DNA of 64,000 bases from GCA-002727615 sp964442655. Lineage in GTDB: Bacteria; Pseudomonadota; Alphaproteobacteria; TMED109. Location of the stretch: NCBI GenBank assembly GCA_964442655.1, contig CAYTZM010000007.1:1-64000 (forward strand), written 5' to 3'. The position numbers and the translations under genes were made by a program. Positions 15,899 to 23,145 of the stretch are shown piece by piece. The notes under the pieces were generated by a model, which searched no databases, was not told the DNA's origin, and saw nothing but the letters and a program-made list of their open reading frames with translations. Numbering within the stretch: the stretch's first letter is position 1; each line of letters opens with the position of its first letter.

Positions 15899-17563
15899 TT
15901 ATTTAGTAGTAAATGCTATCATAGCCGCACCTGCTGGGAAATCAGCAACTTCTGGCCATAATCCAGGATATAGTCCCATAACTAATGAGCCTAAACCTGA
16001 AGGCACAGCAATATGCTGTGCTCCGTTAGCAGTATAAGAAATTGGACCGCCACGGAAACCTGAACCAGCATTAAATGACCAAAGAACGTCACCGTTATTT
16101 GCATCAAATGCACGGAAAGTACCATCGATACCACCTTGGAATACTAAGTCTCCTGCAGTAGCTAATACACTACCCATTGCTGGATACTTATAAGTATATG
16201 CCCAAGCTCTATCACCTGAAACAGGATCTCTAGCATCTAATCTACCATGTGCTTTTTTACCATTTGGTAAATGTGCAGCTGCTAGATCAGCACCGAAGAA
16301 AAGTTGAGCAATTGGCTCAGTTACAGGATCTTCTTTTCTAACAGTAGTAGTTTGGCAAGCTTCACTAGCTGAATTATACCATAGTCCAGTTCTAGGACTG
16401 TAAGCTCCTGAATTCCAGCTTCTTCCGCCCGCAATCCATGGGCATGATAACATATCTTGGTTAGCACCCTCATTTGGTGGATTACGTCCAATCAATTCAC
16501 CTGTTTTAGGATTAATTCCTTCAACCCAGTTAAAGTTTTCAACCATGTTCCAGACATTTTCAATTTGTCCGTCGGCACGATTATAAACAAAAACAAAACC
16601 AGATTTATTTTGGTGAATAACTAACTGTTTGTTATCTCTATCAAGTAACCAAAATTCACCCATTGTACTATCAAAATCCCAGTCATCATGTGGAATTTCT
16701 TGGTGATACCATTTAATTTTACCAGTATCTGGATCTAAAGCTAACACAGACGATGTATAAAGATTATCACCTGGACGTGCTCCTCCAGTAGCTGGACCAG
16801 CTGGGTCAGCTCCCCAATCATAGTCAGGTGCAGGATTTGAAGTTCCAACAAAATATGTGTTTGTAGAAGCATCATAAGTACCTGGCATCCAGCTTCCGCC
16901 ACCGCCGTACTTACCTGAATCACCGCCCCATGAATTCTGGTCATCTTTAATAGTATTTAAAGTCCATTGTACTTCACCAGTTTTTGGATTCATTCCAAAG
17001 ATTTTTCCTTGAATTGGATACTCACCAGCTGTTTGACCAAGTACTAAAGTATTTCCAGCCATAACTGGAGGTGATGTAAAGTTACAAGCACAAGTAGTAG
17101 TATCCACTAATTGGTTTGACCATACTTCTTTACCAGTTTTTTGATCAAGCGCAATAGCACGACCATCTAAAGTACCAATGTTTACATTACCATTTGATAC
17201 ATTAACTCCACGTGTATAAGGTGTGAAGAAAAGTTCATCAACGATAGGATCTAAATCTGGATAATAATGCCAAATTTCTCTACCAGTAGCTGCGTCTAAA
17301 GCAAATACACGGTTATATGAACCTGCATAGTACATTACTCCGTCAATAACTAAAGGCGTAGCTTCAAGACCTTGTTCAATCGCACCAGGTTGGTGTATCC
17401 AAGCAACATTTAAATCTCCAATATTGCCTTTGTTGATTTGACTAAGGTTTGCATAACGAGTGGCATTGTCATCACCATGATACCATGACCAATCATTAGC
17501 TAAACTTTGGAAAGAAAATGCTAAAGCAAAAGCTCCCAAAAGTGTTTTAATTAAAAGAGTCAT
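15899..17563 (-). CDS. PQQ-dependent methanol/alcohol dehydrogenase, lanthanide-type active site
   Basis: 554 residues. Signal peptide cut at SLA-ND. Eight-bladed propeller with repeated WHYYPDL/KEVWSNQL/W-docking type motifs. Metal and catalytic residues visible: Glu181 (AGEYPIQG), Asn243 (GTSNPAPD), catalytic Asp296 and the extra Asp298 in PHDDWDFDST; the second Asp is the mark of lanthanide-dependent XoxF/ExaF enzymes. Cys158 and Cys160 (CAC) replace the usual adjacent Cys pair. It oxidises methanol or other small alcohols (or aldehydes) in the periplasm. GAAGGGAGAG precedes the ATG; codons are richer in G and C than those of the neighbours, fitting high expression. Shorter than canonical XoxF (about 600 residues), so subgroup uncertain. 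No PQQ synthesis genes are in the window. Confidence 0.9.
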   Translation of the reverse strand: MTLLIKTLLGAFALAFSFQSLANDWSWYHGDDNATRYANLSQINKGNIGDLNVAWIHQPGAIEQGLEATPLVIDGVMYYAGSYNRVFALDAATGREIWHYYPDLDPIVDELFFTPYTRGVNVSNGNVNIGTLDGRAIALDQKTGKEVWSNQLVDTTTCACNFTSPPVMAGNTLVLGQTAGEYPIQGKIFGMNPKTGEVQWTLNTIKDDQNSWGGDSGKYGGGGSWMPGTYDASTNTYFVGTSNPAPDYDWGADPAGPATGGARPGDNLYTSSVLALDPDTGKIKWYHQEIPHDDWDFDSTMGEFWLLDRDNKQLVIHQNKSGFVFVYNRADGQIENVWNMVENFNWVEGINPKTGELIGRNPPNEGANQDMLSCPWIAGGRSWNSGAYSPRTGLWYNSASEACQTTTVRKEDPVTEPIAQLFFGADLAAAHLPNGKKAHGRLDARDPVSGDRAWAYTYKYPAMGSVLATAGDLVFQGGIDGTFRAFDANNGDVLWSFNAGSGFRGGPISYTANGAQHIAVPSGLGSLVMGLYPGLWPEVADFPAGAAMIAFTTK

Positions 17564-17587
17564 TAACTCTCTCCCTTCAATTTAAGT

Positions 17588-17601
17588 TAACATTAATGTT
17601 A
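17588..17601. repeat. 14-bp perfect palindrome upstream of the PQQ dehydrogenase
   Basis: TAACATTAATGTTA is its own reverse complement and lies 25 bp before the start codon of the dehydrogenase. It could be an operator or an mRNA feature. Confidence 0.45.
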
Positions 17602-17641
17602 TGGAAACAAATTCACTAATATTTGAAAAACCTATCCCCAT

Positions 17642-17676
17642 TATGCAATTTAACAATATTTTTAAAGAATTGCATA
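17642..17676. repeat. 9-bp inverted repeat upstream of the PQQ dehydrogenase
   Basis: TATGCAATT (17642-17650) and AATTGCATA (17668-17676) are exact reverse complements separated by 17 bp, in the space expected for the dehydrogenase promoter. A two-site operator is possible. Confidence 0.4.
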
Positions 17677-17707
17677 GAAAAATCTTTTTTTTTTTATATA
17701 TTACTAA

Positions 17708-17761
17708 ATATGAAAATTTTAAAAAAAATAAGAATATGGAAATTTAAAAAAAAATAAGAAC
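17708..17761. repeat. Imperfect tandem repeat, about 27 bp x 2
   Basis: A unit of the form ATATG(A/G)AAATTTT-A-run-TAAGAA occurs twice back to back just before the Sel1 gene. Its AT-rich make-up limits what can be inferred. Confidence 0.4.
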
Positions 17762-17765
17762 TATT

Positions 17766-18344
17766 GTGATTAATATAATGTTAAAAAAATACCTCCATTT
17801 AATTTTAATAATTTTTTTCTTTAATTCATTAATTGTAGCATTAGGCGCTGATGATATAATAAATTTAGAAGAAAGAGAAAAAGAACTTCAAAGAGAAGCC
17901 GAATTAGGAGACACTAATGCTCAGTTTATGCTAGGACGTTTAGCATTAGAAGGCAAAACTCCACCTGACCACTCTTTAGCTGTTTACTGGTTCAGGATTG
18001 CTGCTGAATCAAATCATATACAAGCACAAGAAATGCTTGGAGCGCATTTTTTTTCTGGCTTAGGTGTTCCTGCTAATCCTGAACAAGCCTATAATTGGTG
18101 GCACAAAGCTGCTTTACAAGGTAGCGAAAAAGCTCAAGCAAGTTTAGGTGTTTTATATGCGTTAGGGTCAGGCGTACAAAAAGATATGATAGAATCATAT
18201 AAATGGCTGACTATAGCCGCTATTAATGGTAACCAGGAGGCCCAAATCCAAAGAGATGAATCTATCTCACTACAGATGACAGCAGATGAAATTAGAGAGG
18301 CCCAAAAAAGAATTAATGAAACCTTAAAAATAATTAAGAAATAA
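17766..18344 (+). CDS. Exported Sel1-repeat protein
   Basis: 192 residues from a GTG; the ATG four codons later (17778) is an equal alternative. Signal peptide with hydrophobic core about 9-25. Three or four Sel1-like repeats of about 36 residues are clear (AELGDTNAQFMLGRLALEG; AAESNHIQAQEMLGAHFF; AALQGSEKAQASLGVLY; AAINGNQEAQ), followed by a helical tail. Sel1 proteins are periplasmic scaffolds; the partner is unknown. Divergent from the PQQ dehydrogenase. Confidence 0.82.
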   Translation: MINIMLKKYLHLILIIFFFNSLIVALGADDIINLEEREKELQREAELGDTNAQFMLGRLALEGKTPPDHSLAVYWFRIAAESNHIQAQEMLGAHFFSGLGVPANPEQAYNWWHKAALQGSEKAQASLGVLYALGSGVQKDMIESYKWLTIAAINGNQEAQIQRDESISLQMTADEIREAQKRINETLKIIKK

Positions 18345-18349
18345 TACTA

Positions 18350-18619
18350 AATTTTTGTACTTGAACATACCTCAAAAACTTCTTCTGGAATATCATTAAG
18401 TATTATCAAATATAAATTACTTTAAATGACTTAACATACAAGTTAATTGCTTCATTATATTCTTCAGATGATTCGTATACTCCTAGCTAAATTACTATAA
18501 GATTGAGCGATATAATAATGATTTGCTCCATAAACTTGCATTCTTAACCTTAAAGACCTCTCTATCAAATACTTAGCTATAGTATACAAAACAATAGAGA
18601 TAACTAAATAATAAAATAC
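18350..18619 (-). pseudogene. Decayed TPR (kinesin-light-chain type) gene remnant
   Basis: Reading the minus strand, 18464-18619 encodes a hydrophobic start followed by a TPR segment (IERSLRLRMQVYGANHYYIA, then QSYSNLA) and hits a stop. The repeat continues in another frame over 18406-18483 (VYESSEEYNEAINLYVKSF) and stops again; a third frame further down gives NDIPEEVFEVC. No intact start-to-stop frame exists. This is a recognisable TPR_12-type repeat broken by at least one frameshift and several stops, related in pattern to the TPR gene at 9615. Confidence 0.7.
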
Positions 18620-18740
18620 TCACTATTACCACTAAATAATGTATAAAATTTATAAAAAACACAATATGTTGACATTTTTATGAAAATAACTAAAGTATGG
18701 CTAGTGACTAAATAAACTTAATAAACAAGGGGAGTTTTAA
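18620..18740. other. Intergenic region before the small membrane protein gene
   Basis: Apart from the promoter and ribosome site described separately I see no gene here. The whole 396-bp gap from 18345 is thus a TPR pseudogene plus this promoter region. Confidence 0.5.
18669..18696 (+). promoter_or_regulatory. Putative promoter of the 75-residue membrane protein
   Basis: TTGACA at 18669-18674 and TAAAGT at 18691-18696, 16 bp apart. A strong ribosome site AAGGGGAG (18727-18734) follows, 6 bp before the ATG, pointing to high expression. Confidence 0.5.
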
Positions 18741-18968
18741 ATGTCATTAATTAACACAATAAAAGGAGCAGTAGGTTCCTTAACAGATCTAGCTTTAGGG
18801 CTATTAGCGTTAGCTATAGCCGTTCAATTATTAGTTGGATCATCTAACATGTCTTTCTTTGGAAATGTCGTGTCTAACATTCAGAACCTCGTATCTGGAT
18901 TAGGAAGTGGCGGTTTAGCAGGATTAGTTGCTATCGGCATTATCCTCTGGCTTTTTGGAAGAAAATAA
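18741..18968 (+). CDS. Small two-pass membrane protein, unknown
   Basis: 75 residues with two hydrophobic segments (about 14-34 and 54-72) joined by a Ser/Gly/Asn-rich linker, ending GRK. No cysteine, one Trp. Very strong Shine-Dalgarno. The size and small-residue composition recall pilin/VirB2-like or phage coat subunits and toxic membrane peptides, but no signature is decisive. The next gene encodes a protein of the same architecture, so they may act together. Confidence 0.7.
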   Translation: MSLINTIKGAVGSLTDLALGLLALAIAVQLLVGSSNMSFFGNVVSNIQNLVSGLGSGGLAGLVAIGIILWLFGRK

Positions 18969-19027
18969 TAAGATTTTAAATTATTAAGATTAAAAATTAT
19001 TATAATAATTTTTTCTTATTTTATATT

Positions 19028-19063
19028 CGTTCCACCTTAGTGTATAATAATTAAGGTGGGACG
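19028..19063. promoter_or_regulatory. 12-bp inverted repeat flanking a TATAAT hexamer
   Basis: CGTTCCACCTTA (19028-19039) pairs with TAAGGTGGGACG (19052-19063) over 12 positions with one G-T pair. The 12-bp centre contains TATAAT (19043-19048). It stands 18 bp before the start of the 87-residue gene. There is no T-run after it on either strand, so it is better explained as an operator around a -10 element than as a terminator. It is unusually GC-rich for this region. Confidence 0.55.
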
Positions 19064-19081
19064 TAATATAAGGATAAAAAA

Positions 19082-19345
19082 ATGGAACAAAAAATTAAAT
19101 CATGTTCAGCAAGCATAGCAAATATTAATAATCTTATATGGAAAATAACCGAATTAGGGCTAGCTGTAGCTTCTGCTGGCTTAGTTCTGTTTTTTCTTTT
19201 AGGTGAAGAGTCGGGTATCTTTCCTAAATCAGTAGCTGATAATTTTGCTTACATTGCAAATTCTCTTGGACCTAAAGGTGTTTCTACTATTTTAGCAGCT
19301 GCTGTATTCTTGTTAATATACAAAAGACTTATTGATAAAAAATAA
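19082..19345 (+). CDS. Small two-pass membrane protein, unknown (second of a pair)
   Basis: 87 residues with two hydrophobic helices (about 25-43 and 66-82) and a central loop (FPKSVADNFAYIANSLGPKG), ending IYKRLIDKK. Architecture is like that of the 75-residue neighbour though direct similarity is weak. AAGGAT lies about 8 bp before the ATG, and the dyad at 19028-19063 probably controls it. No family recognised. Confidence 0.68.
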   Translation: MEQKIKSCSASIANINNLIWKITELGLAVASAGLVLFFLLGEESGIFPKSVADNFAYIANSLGPKGVSTILAAAVFLLIYKRLIDKK

Positions 19346-19356
19346 CACCTAGATAG

Positions 19357-19385
19357 TTGACATATGCTTATAGTAAGTTTAGTTA
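19357..19385 (+). promoter_or_regulatory. Putative promoter of rpmJ
   Basis: TTGACA at 19357-19362, then after 17 bp TAGTTA (19380-19385), 31 bp before the L36 start. The -10 match is weak. Confidence 0.4.
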
Positions 19386-19415
19386 TCTCGATAATTATTT
19401 TTATTGGATAATATT

Positions 19416-19541
19416 ATGAAAGTTTTAAAATCATTAAAAAGTGCTAAATTACGTGATAAAAATTGCAAAGTTATTAGAAGACACGGAAAAACATTTGTTA
19501 TTAACAAAAAGAATCCAAGATTAAAAGCCAGACAAGGCTAG
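19416..19541 (+). CDS. rpmJ: 50S ribosomal protein L36
   Basis: 41 residues, beginning MKVLKSLKSAKLRDKNCKV and ending NKKNPRLKARQG. This is the form of L36 found in alphaproteobacteria, with one Cys retained and the other zinc ligands mostly lost (the C-minus type). It binds 23S rRNA in the large subunit. It is a stand-alone gene, not part of a ribosomal operon, with GGAT about 9 bp before the ATG. The stop lies 1 bp from the convergent glycerate kinase stop. Confidence 0.93.
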   Translation: MKVLKSLKSAKLRDKNCKVIRRHGKTFVINKKNPRLKARQG

Positions 19542-19542
19542 T

Positions 19543-20832
19543 CTAGAGTATTAATATAGCCCTAAAATCATTCACATTAGTATTAGTAGGACCTGTTATT
19601 ACTAAATCATTTAATTTACGAAAAAATGAGTAAGCATCATTAGATTGTAAAAATTGTTTAGCATCTAAATTTAACATTACAGCTCTTTTTAGTGTATTAG
19701 GATAAATTATTGCTCCAGCATTATTTTCACTTCCATCAATGCCATCTGTATCACATGAAATTGCGTAAATATCTTTTACAGAATCTAAATATATAGCTAA
19801 AGCCAATAAAAATTGACTATTTCTCCCACCTTTTCCCTTTGTATTTTTAACAGTTACTGTTGTTTCTCCGCCAGATAAAATACATAATGGAGGTTTATAT
19901 GGCTGATTATATTTACTTACTTGTTTAACAATTGCTCCGTGAGCAATGCCTATATCATTAGATTCACCTTCTATAGAATCACTTAATATAAATGGCTTAA
20001 ATCCACTATTTCTAACTATTTTAGCTGCTTGTTCTAAAGAATTTTGGGGTTTAGCTATTAATTTAAAAGTACTGTTATTAAAAATCTTATTTTTAAAATT
20101 AGGTGTTTCATTAGACTTATCATTTAATATATGATGTATTTTTTTATTAATTTTAATTTTATATTTATTCAAAATATTAAGCGCATCTACCCTTGAAGTA
20201 TTATCCGGATAAGTAGGACCAGAACCTATAACTCCAAAATCATCTCCTGGCACATCACTAATTGCTAAGGTTAAGATTCTTGCAGGATAAGCATAACTTA
20301 CTAATTGCCCTCCTTTAACCGAAGATAAGTGTTTCCTAACAGAATTAATTTCTGAAATACTCGCTCCACAACTAAGTAAAGAAGAAGTAATTTTCTGTTT
20401 TTCTTTAAGTGTAATGTTCTTTTTAGGAGAAATGAGAAGTGAAGAAGCTCCACCAGAAATTAAAAAAATTAACAAATCATCCTTCTTAAGCTTCATAACT
20501 TTATTTAAAATTATATTTGTAGCTCTAATCCCAGAAATATCTGGAACTGGATGTGAAGCTTCTACAACTTCTATATTATTACATTTAGAACCATGTCCGT
20601 AGCGTGTAATTACGATACCATTTAAAGGGCCATAACCTTTTTTTTCCCATGCCATTTCAAAATATTTTGCCATTTCTGCTGAACCTTTACCAGCACCAAC
20701 AACTAGAACATTACCTTTTGGCTTCTTAGCAGGTATGTACTTATGCATTAAATTTTCAGGAAGACATACCGACATTGAATCTATAAATAAATTTGTTAAA
20801 AATTTTTTATAATAATTATTATTTTTTACCAA
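19543..20832 (-). CDS. Glycerate 2-kinase / TtuD (MOFRL family)
   Basis: 429 residues, normal for the DUF4147-MOFRL glycerate kinases. VVGAGKGSAEMA (about 44-55), GHGSKCNN, ASHPVPD, FLISGGASSLL (about 123-133) and the C-terminal MOFRL part LSGGETTVTV, GRNSQFLLALA, and SCDTDGIDGSENNAGA are all clear. The enzyme phosphorylates D-glycerate to 2-phosphoglycerate, feeding glyoxylate/serine-type or tartrate carbon into glycolysis. Start is a TTG with GGAG 9 bp upstream. Divergent from the N-formylglutamate amidohydrolase gene; a direct repeat TAATTATAGA (20850-20859, 20877-20886) lies in between. Confidence 0.9.
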   Translation of the reverse strand: MVKNNNYYKKFLTNLFIDSMSVCLPENLMHKYIPAKKPKGNVLVVGAGKGSAEMAKYFEMAWEKKGYGPLNGIVITRYGHGSKCNNIEVVEASHPVPDISGIRATNIILNKVMKLKKDDLLIFLISGGASSLLISPKKNITLKEKQKITSSLLSCGASISEINSVRKHLSSVKGGQLVSYAYPARILTLAISDVPGDDFGVIGSGPTYPDNTSRVDALNILNKYKIKINKKIHHILNDKSNETPNFKNKIFNNSTFKLIAKPQNSLEQAAKIVRNSGFKPFILSDSIEGESNDIGIAHGAIVKQVSKYNQPYKPPLCILSGGETTVTVKNTKGKGGRNSQFLLALAIYLDSVKDIYAISCDTDGIDGSENNAGAIIYPNTLKRAVMLNLDAKQFLQSNDAYSFFRKLNDLVITGPTNTNVNDFRAILIL

Positions 20833-20893
20833 ACTAATTCACTCCTATATAATTATAGAATATAACATAATATATTTAATTATAGATAAAAAC

Positions 20894-21709
20894 ATGAATG
20901 AAAAAAATTTTGAAATCCCAACTATTAACAACCCAAAAATTCCATTATTATTTTGCTGTGACCATGCATCTAAAAAAATTCCTAAATTTTGTAATAACTT
21001 AGGTTTAAATAAATCAACTCTTCAAAAACATATTAGTTATGACATTGGAGCAAAATTTCTAACAAAAAAGTTAGCTAAAAAATTTCAAACTAATTATATA
21101 TTAGCCAAATACTCTAGATTATTTATTGACCTAAATAGAAATACTTCTCATAAAAACTTAATTCCAAAATATAGTGATGAAATTGAAATAATAGGTAACA
21201 AAGATATTAGTTTACAAGAGAGAAAATATAGAATTAAACATTATCATAAGACTTATCACCAAAAATTATCTAATCTATTATCTGATATGGATAAAAAATT
21301 TAATTGCAAAACAGCTCTTATATGCGTGCATTCATTTACCCCTTCACTTAAAAATATAAAAAATAGGCCATGGCACATTGGTTTATTATATAGAAAAGAT
21401 AAAAGGATATTTCATGAAATGTATAAACATCTTAAAAATATCAAAACTTTAAATATTGGTAAAAACCTCCCATATAGTGGTTATGAAGATGTAAATTATA
21501 CAATGTCGTATCATGGAGAAAAAAAACACAGGCCTTTTATTTCAATTGAAGTAAGAAATGACGTATTTAAAAAAAATAATAAAAAAAGATTAAATAATAT
21601 TATAAAAAGTATTATTGTAGCAATATATAAAAGTCAGGTTGCCTTGGGTGAACCTTATAAAAATAATATTAGTTTATTAAATAAAAAAATTTTAATGGAT
21701 AAAAAATGA
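20894..21709 (+). CDS. N-formylglutamate amidohydrolase family protein
   Basis: 271 residues. CCDHASKKIP near the start, SYDIGAKFLTKKLA, YSRLFIDLNRN, and the metal/active-site region ICVHSFTPSL and IEVRND are those of the HutG-like FGase family, which hydrolyses N-formyl-L-glutamate to glutamate and formate. In alphaproteobacteria it often sits next to a DUF1244 gene, as here (4-bp overlap). No other histidine utilisation gene is nearby. Confidence 0.88.
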   Translation: MNEKNFEIPTINNPKIPLLFCCDHASKKIPKFCNNLGLNKSTLQKHISYDIGAKFLTKKLAKKFQTNYILAKYSRLFIDLNRNTSHKNLIPKYSDEIEIIGNKDISLQERKYRIKHYHKTYHQKLSNLLSDMDKKFNCKTALICVHSFTPSLKNIKNRPWHIGLLYRKDKRIFHEMYKHLKNIKTLNIGKNLPYSGYEDVNYTMSYHGEKKHRPFISIEVRNDVFKKNNKKRLNNIIKSIIVAIYKSQVALGEPYKNNISLLNKKILMDKK

Positions 21710-22002
21710 AAAACAACATAAATGAAAAAATTGAAGCAGCTGCTTTTAGAAGATTAATTCGACATTTTAAAGAAAACCCTAACATTCAAAATATTGACCT
21801 AATGGAACTTGCAGGTTTTTGCAGAAACTGTATATCAAAATGGTATATGGAAGAAGCTATAGAAAATGGAGTAAATATTGATTATGACAAGGCAAAAGAA
21901 ATTGTATACAGCATGTCCTATAACGAATGGAAAAACAAACATCAAAAAGAACAACCACAAGATAGAATAGATAAATTAAGTGATAAATTCCATAAACACT
22001 AA
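21706..22002 (+). CDS. DUF1244 family protein
   Basis: 98 residues. IEAAAFRRLIRHF, IQNIDLMELAGFCRNCISKWY and SYNEWKNKHQ match the small alphaproteobacterial DUF1244 family, whose function is unknown. ATGA overlap with the amidohydrolase suggests coupled translation. The Cys pair in FCRNC is conserved and might bind metal. The stop is immediately next to the convergent epimerase. Confidence 0.88.
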   Translation: MKNNINEKIEAAAFRRLIRHFKENPNIQNIDLMELAGFCRNCISKWYMEEAIENGVNIDYDKAKEIVYSMSYNEWKNKHQKEQPQDRIDKLSDKFHKH

Positions 22003-22971
22003 TTAAACCTTATAATATTCTCTATACCAATCTATAAATTTAGGAAGCCCATCATTTATTGATGTAGCTGGAGAAAAATCGAAATCATCTTGAATTTCTT
22101 TTATATCTGCATATGTTTTTACAACATCTCCAGGTTGAATAGGCTTTAAAACTTTTATTGCTTTCTTTTCTAAATAATTTTCTATAACAGAAATAAAATC
22201 TAATAAATTTTCAGGGTTATTGTTACCAATATTATATATTTTAGATTCTTTAAATATTTTTTTTTCACAAGAATCAATAATATTTAAAGTTCCTTTTACA
22301 ATATCATCAATATAGGTAAAATCCCTTTCCATATCTCCATTATTATAAACTTCAATAGGTTCTCCATTAATAATTTTTTTAGTAAAAATCCATGTTGCCA
22401 TATCTGGCCTCCCCCAAGGACCATATACGGTAAAAAACCTTAATCCAATAGTATTTATTTCATATAAATGTTGATAAGTATGTGAAATTAATTCATCAGA
22501 TCTTTTAGTGGCAGCATATAAAGATACTGGATTATCTACTCTATCTTTTATAGAAAAGGGTACTTTTGAATTACCTCCATATACTGATGATGATGAGGCA
22601 TAAATAAAGTGACTTACTTTATATTTTTTACAACATTCTAAAATATTTACATGTCCTACAATATTACTACTAATATATTCTAATGGAGCCTTTAAAGAAT
22701 AACGAACTCCTGCTTGAGCAGCTAAATGACAAATTTTATTTATTGAGTTATTATCAAAAACTTTATCCAAAGAATCCAAATTTGAAATATCTATATTATA
22801 AAATTTTAAATTATTAAATTTTTCTAAATGTTTAAGTCTATCTTTCTTTAAATTTACATCATAATAACTAGAAATATTATCAATACCAATTACCTTTTCT
22901 CCCTTCTCTAATAAAGATTTAGCTATATGATACCCTATGAAACCTGCTATTCCTGTGACCAAAATAGTCAT
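22003..22971 (-). CDS. NAD-dependent epimerase, UDP-glucuronate 4-epimerase-like
   Basis: 322 residues from the ATG at 22971, which has TTTTGGAG upstream; a frame extension of 14 codons lies 5' but does not look like coding. Extended SDR: GIAGFIGYH (5-13) binds NAD, then HLAAQAGVRYS, ASSSSVYGGN, the catalytic YAATK (about 150-154), RFFTVYGPWGRPDMA, and ERDFTYIDD. This set is typical of LspL/Cap1J UDP-glucuronate or UDP-galacturonate epimerases that make sugars for surface polysaccharide. No polysaccharide cluster surrounds it. Confidence 0.9.
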   Translation of the reverse strand: MTILVTGIAGFIGYHIAKSLLEKGEKVIGIDNISSYYDVNLKKDRLKHLEKFNNLKFYNIDISNLDSLDKVFDNNSINKICHLAAQAGVRYSLKAPLEYISSNIVGHVNILECCKKYKVSHFIYASSSSVYGGNSKVPFSIKDRVDNPVSLYAATKRSDELISHTYQHLYEINTIGLRFFTVYGPWGRPDMATWIFTKKIINGEPIEVYNNGDMERDFTYIDDIVKGTLNIIDSCEKKIFKESKIYNIGNNNPENLLDFISVIENYLEKKAIKVLKPIQPGDVVKTYADIKEIQDDFDFSPATSINDGLPKFIDWYREYYKV

Positions 22972-23081
22972 AAATTGACTCCAAAAAATAATATTAAAAC
23001 TTTTATAACACAATAACTCTAAAATTTAATTACAAAATAATTTAAATTAAATTAAAAATGACCTATACTCTTTAAAACAAT

Positions 23082-23104
23082 TTTTGCATAACTGTTTTGC
23101 ATAA
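23082..23104. repeat. Direct repeat TTTTGCATAA x2 upstream of the indolepyruvate oxidoreductase
   Basis: TTTTGCATAA at 23082-23091 and again at 23095-23104, a 13-bp period, about 40 bp before the start. The core TTGCATA also forms the arms of the inverted repeat at 17642-17676. It may be a protein-binding site. Confidence 0.4.
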
Positions 23105-23145
23105 AAAATACTTTTATTTACGTAAAATTTATATGATTATTTGAT

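Noticed and set aside
18987..19014. AT-only palindrome after the 75-residue gene (about AAATTATTATAATAATTT, followed by Ts)
   Set aside because: Could be a terminator, but made only of A and T; such palindromes are common here and the stem would be weak.
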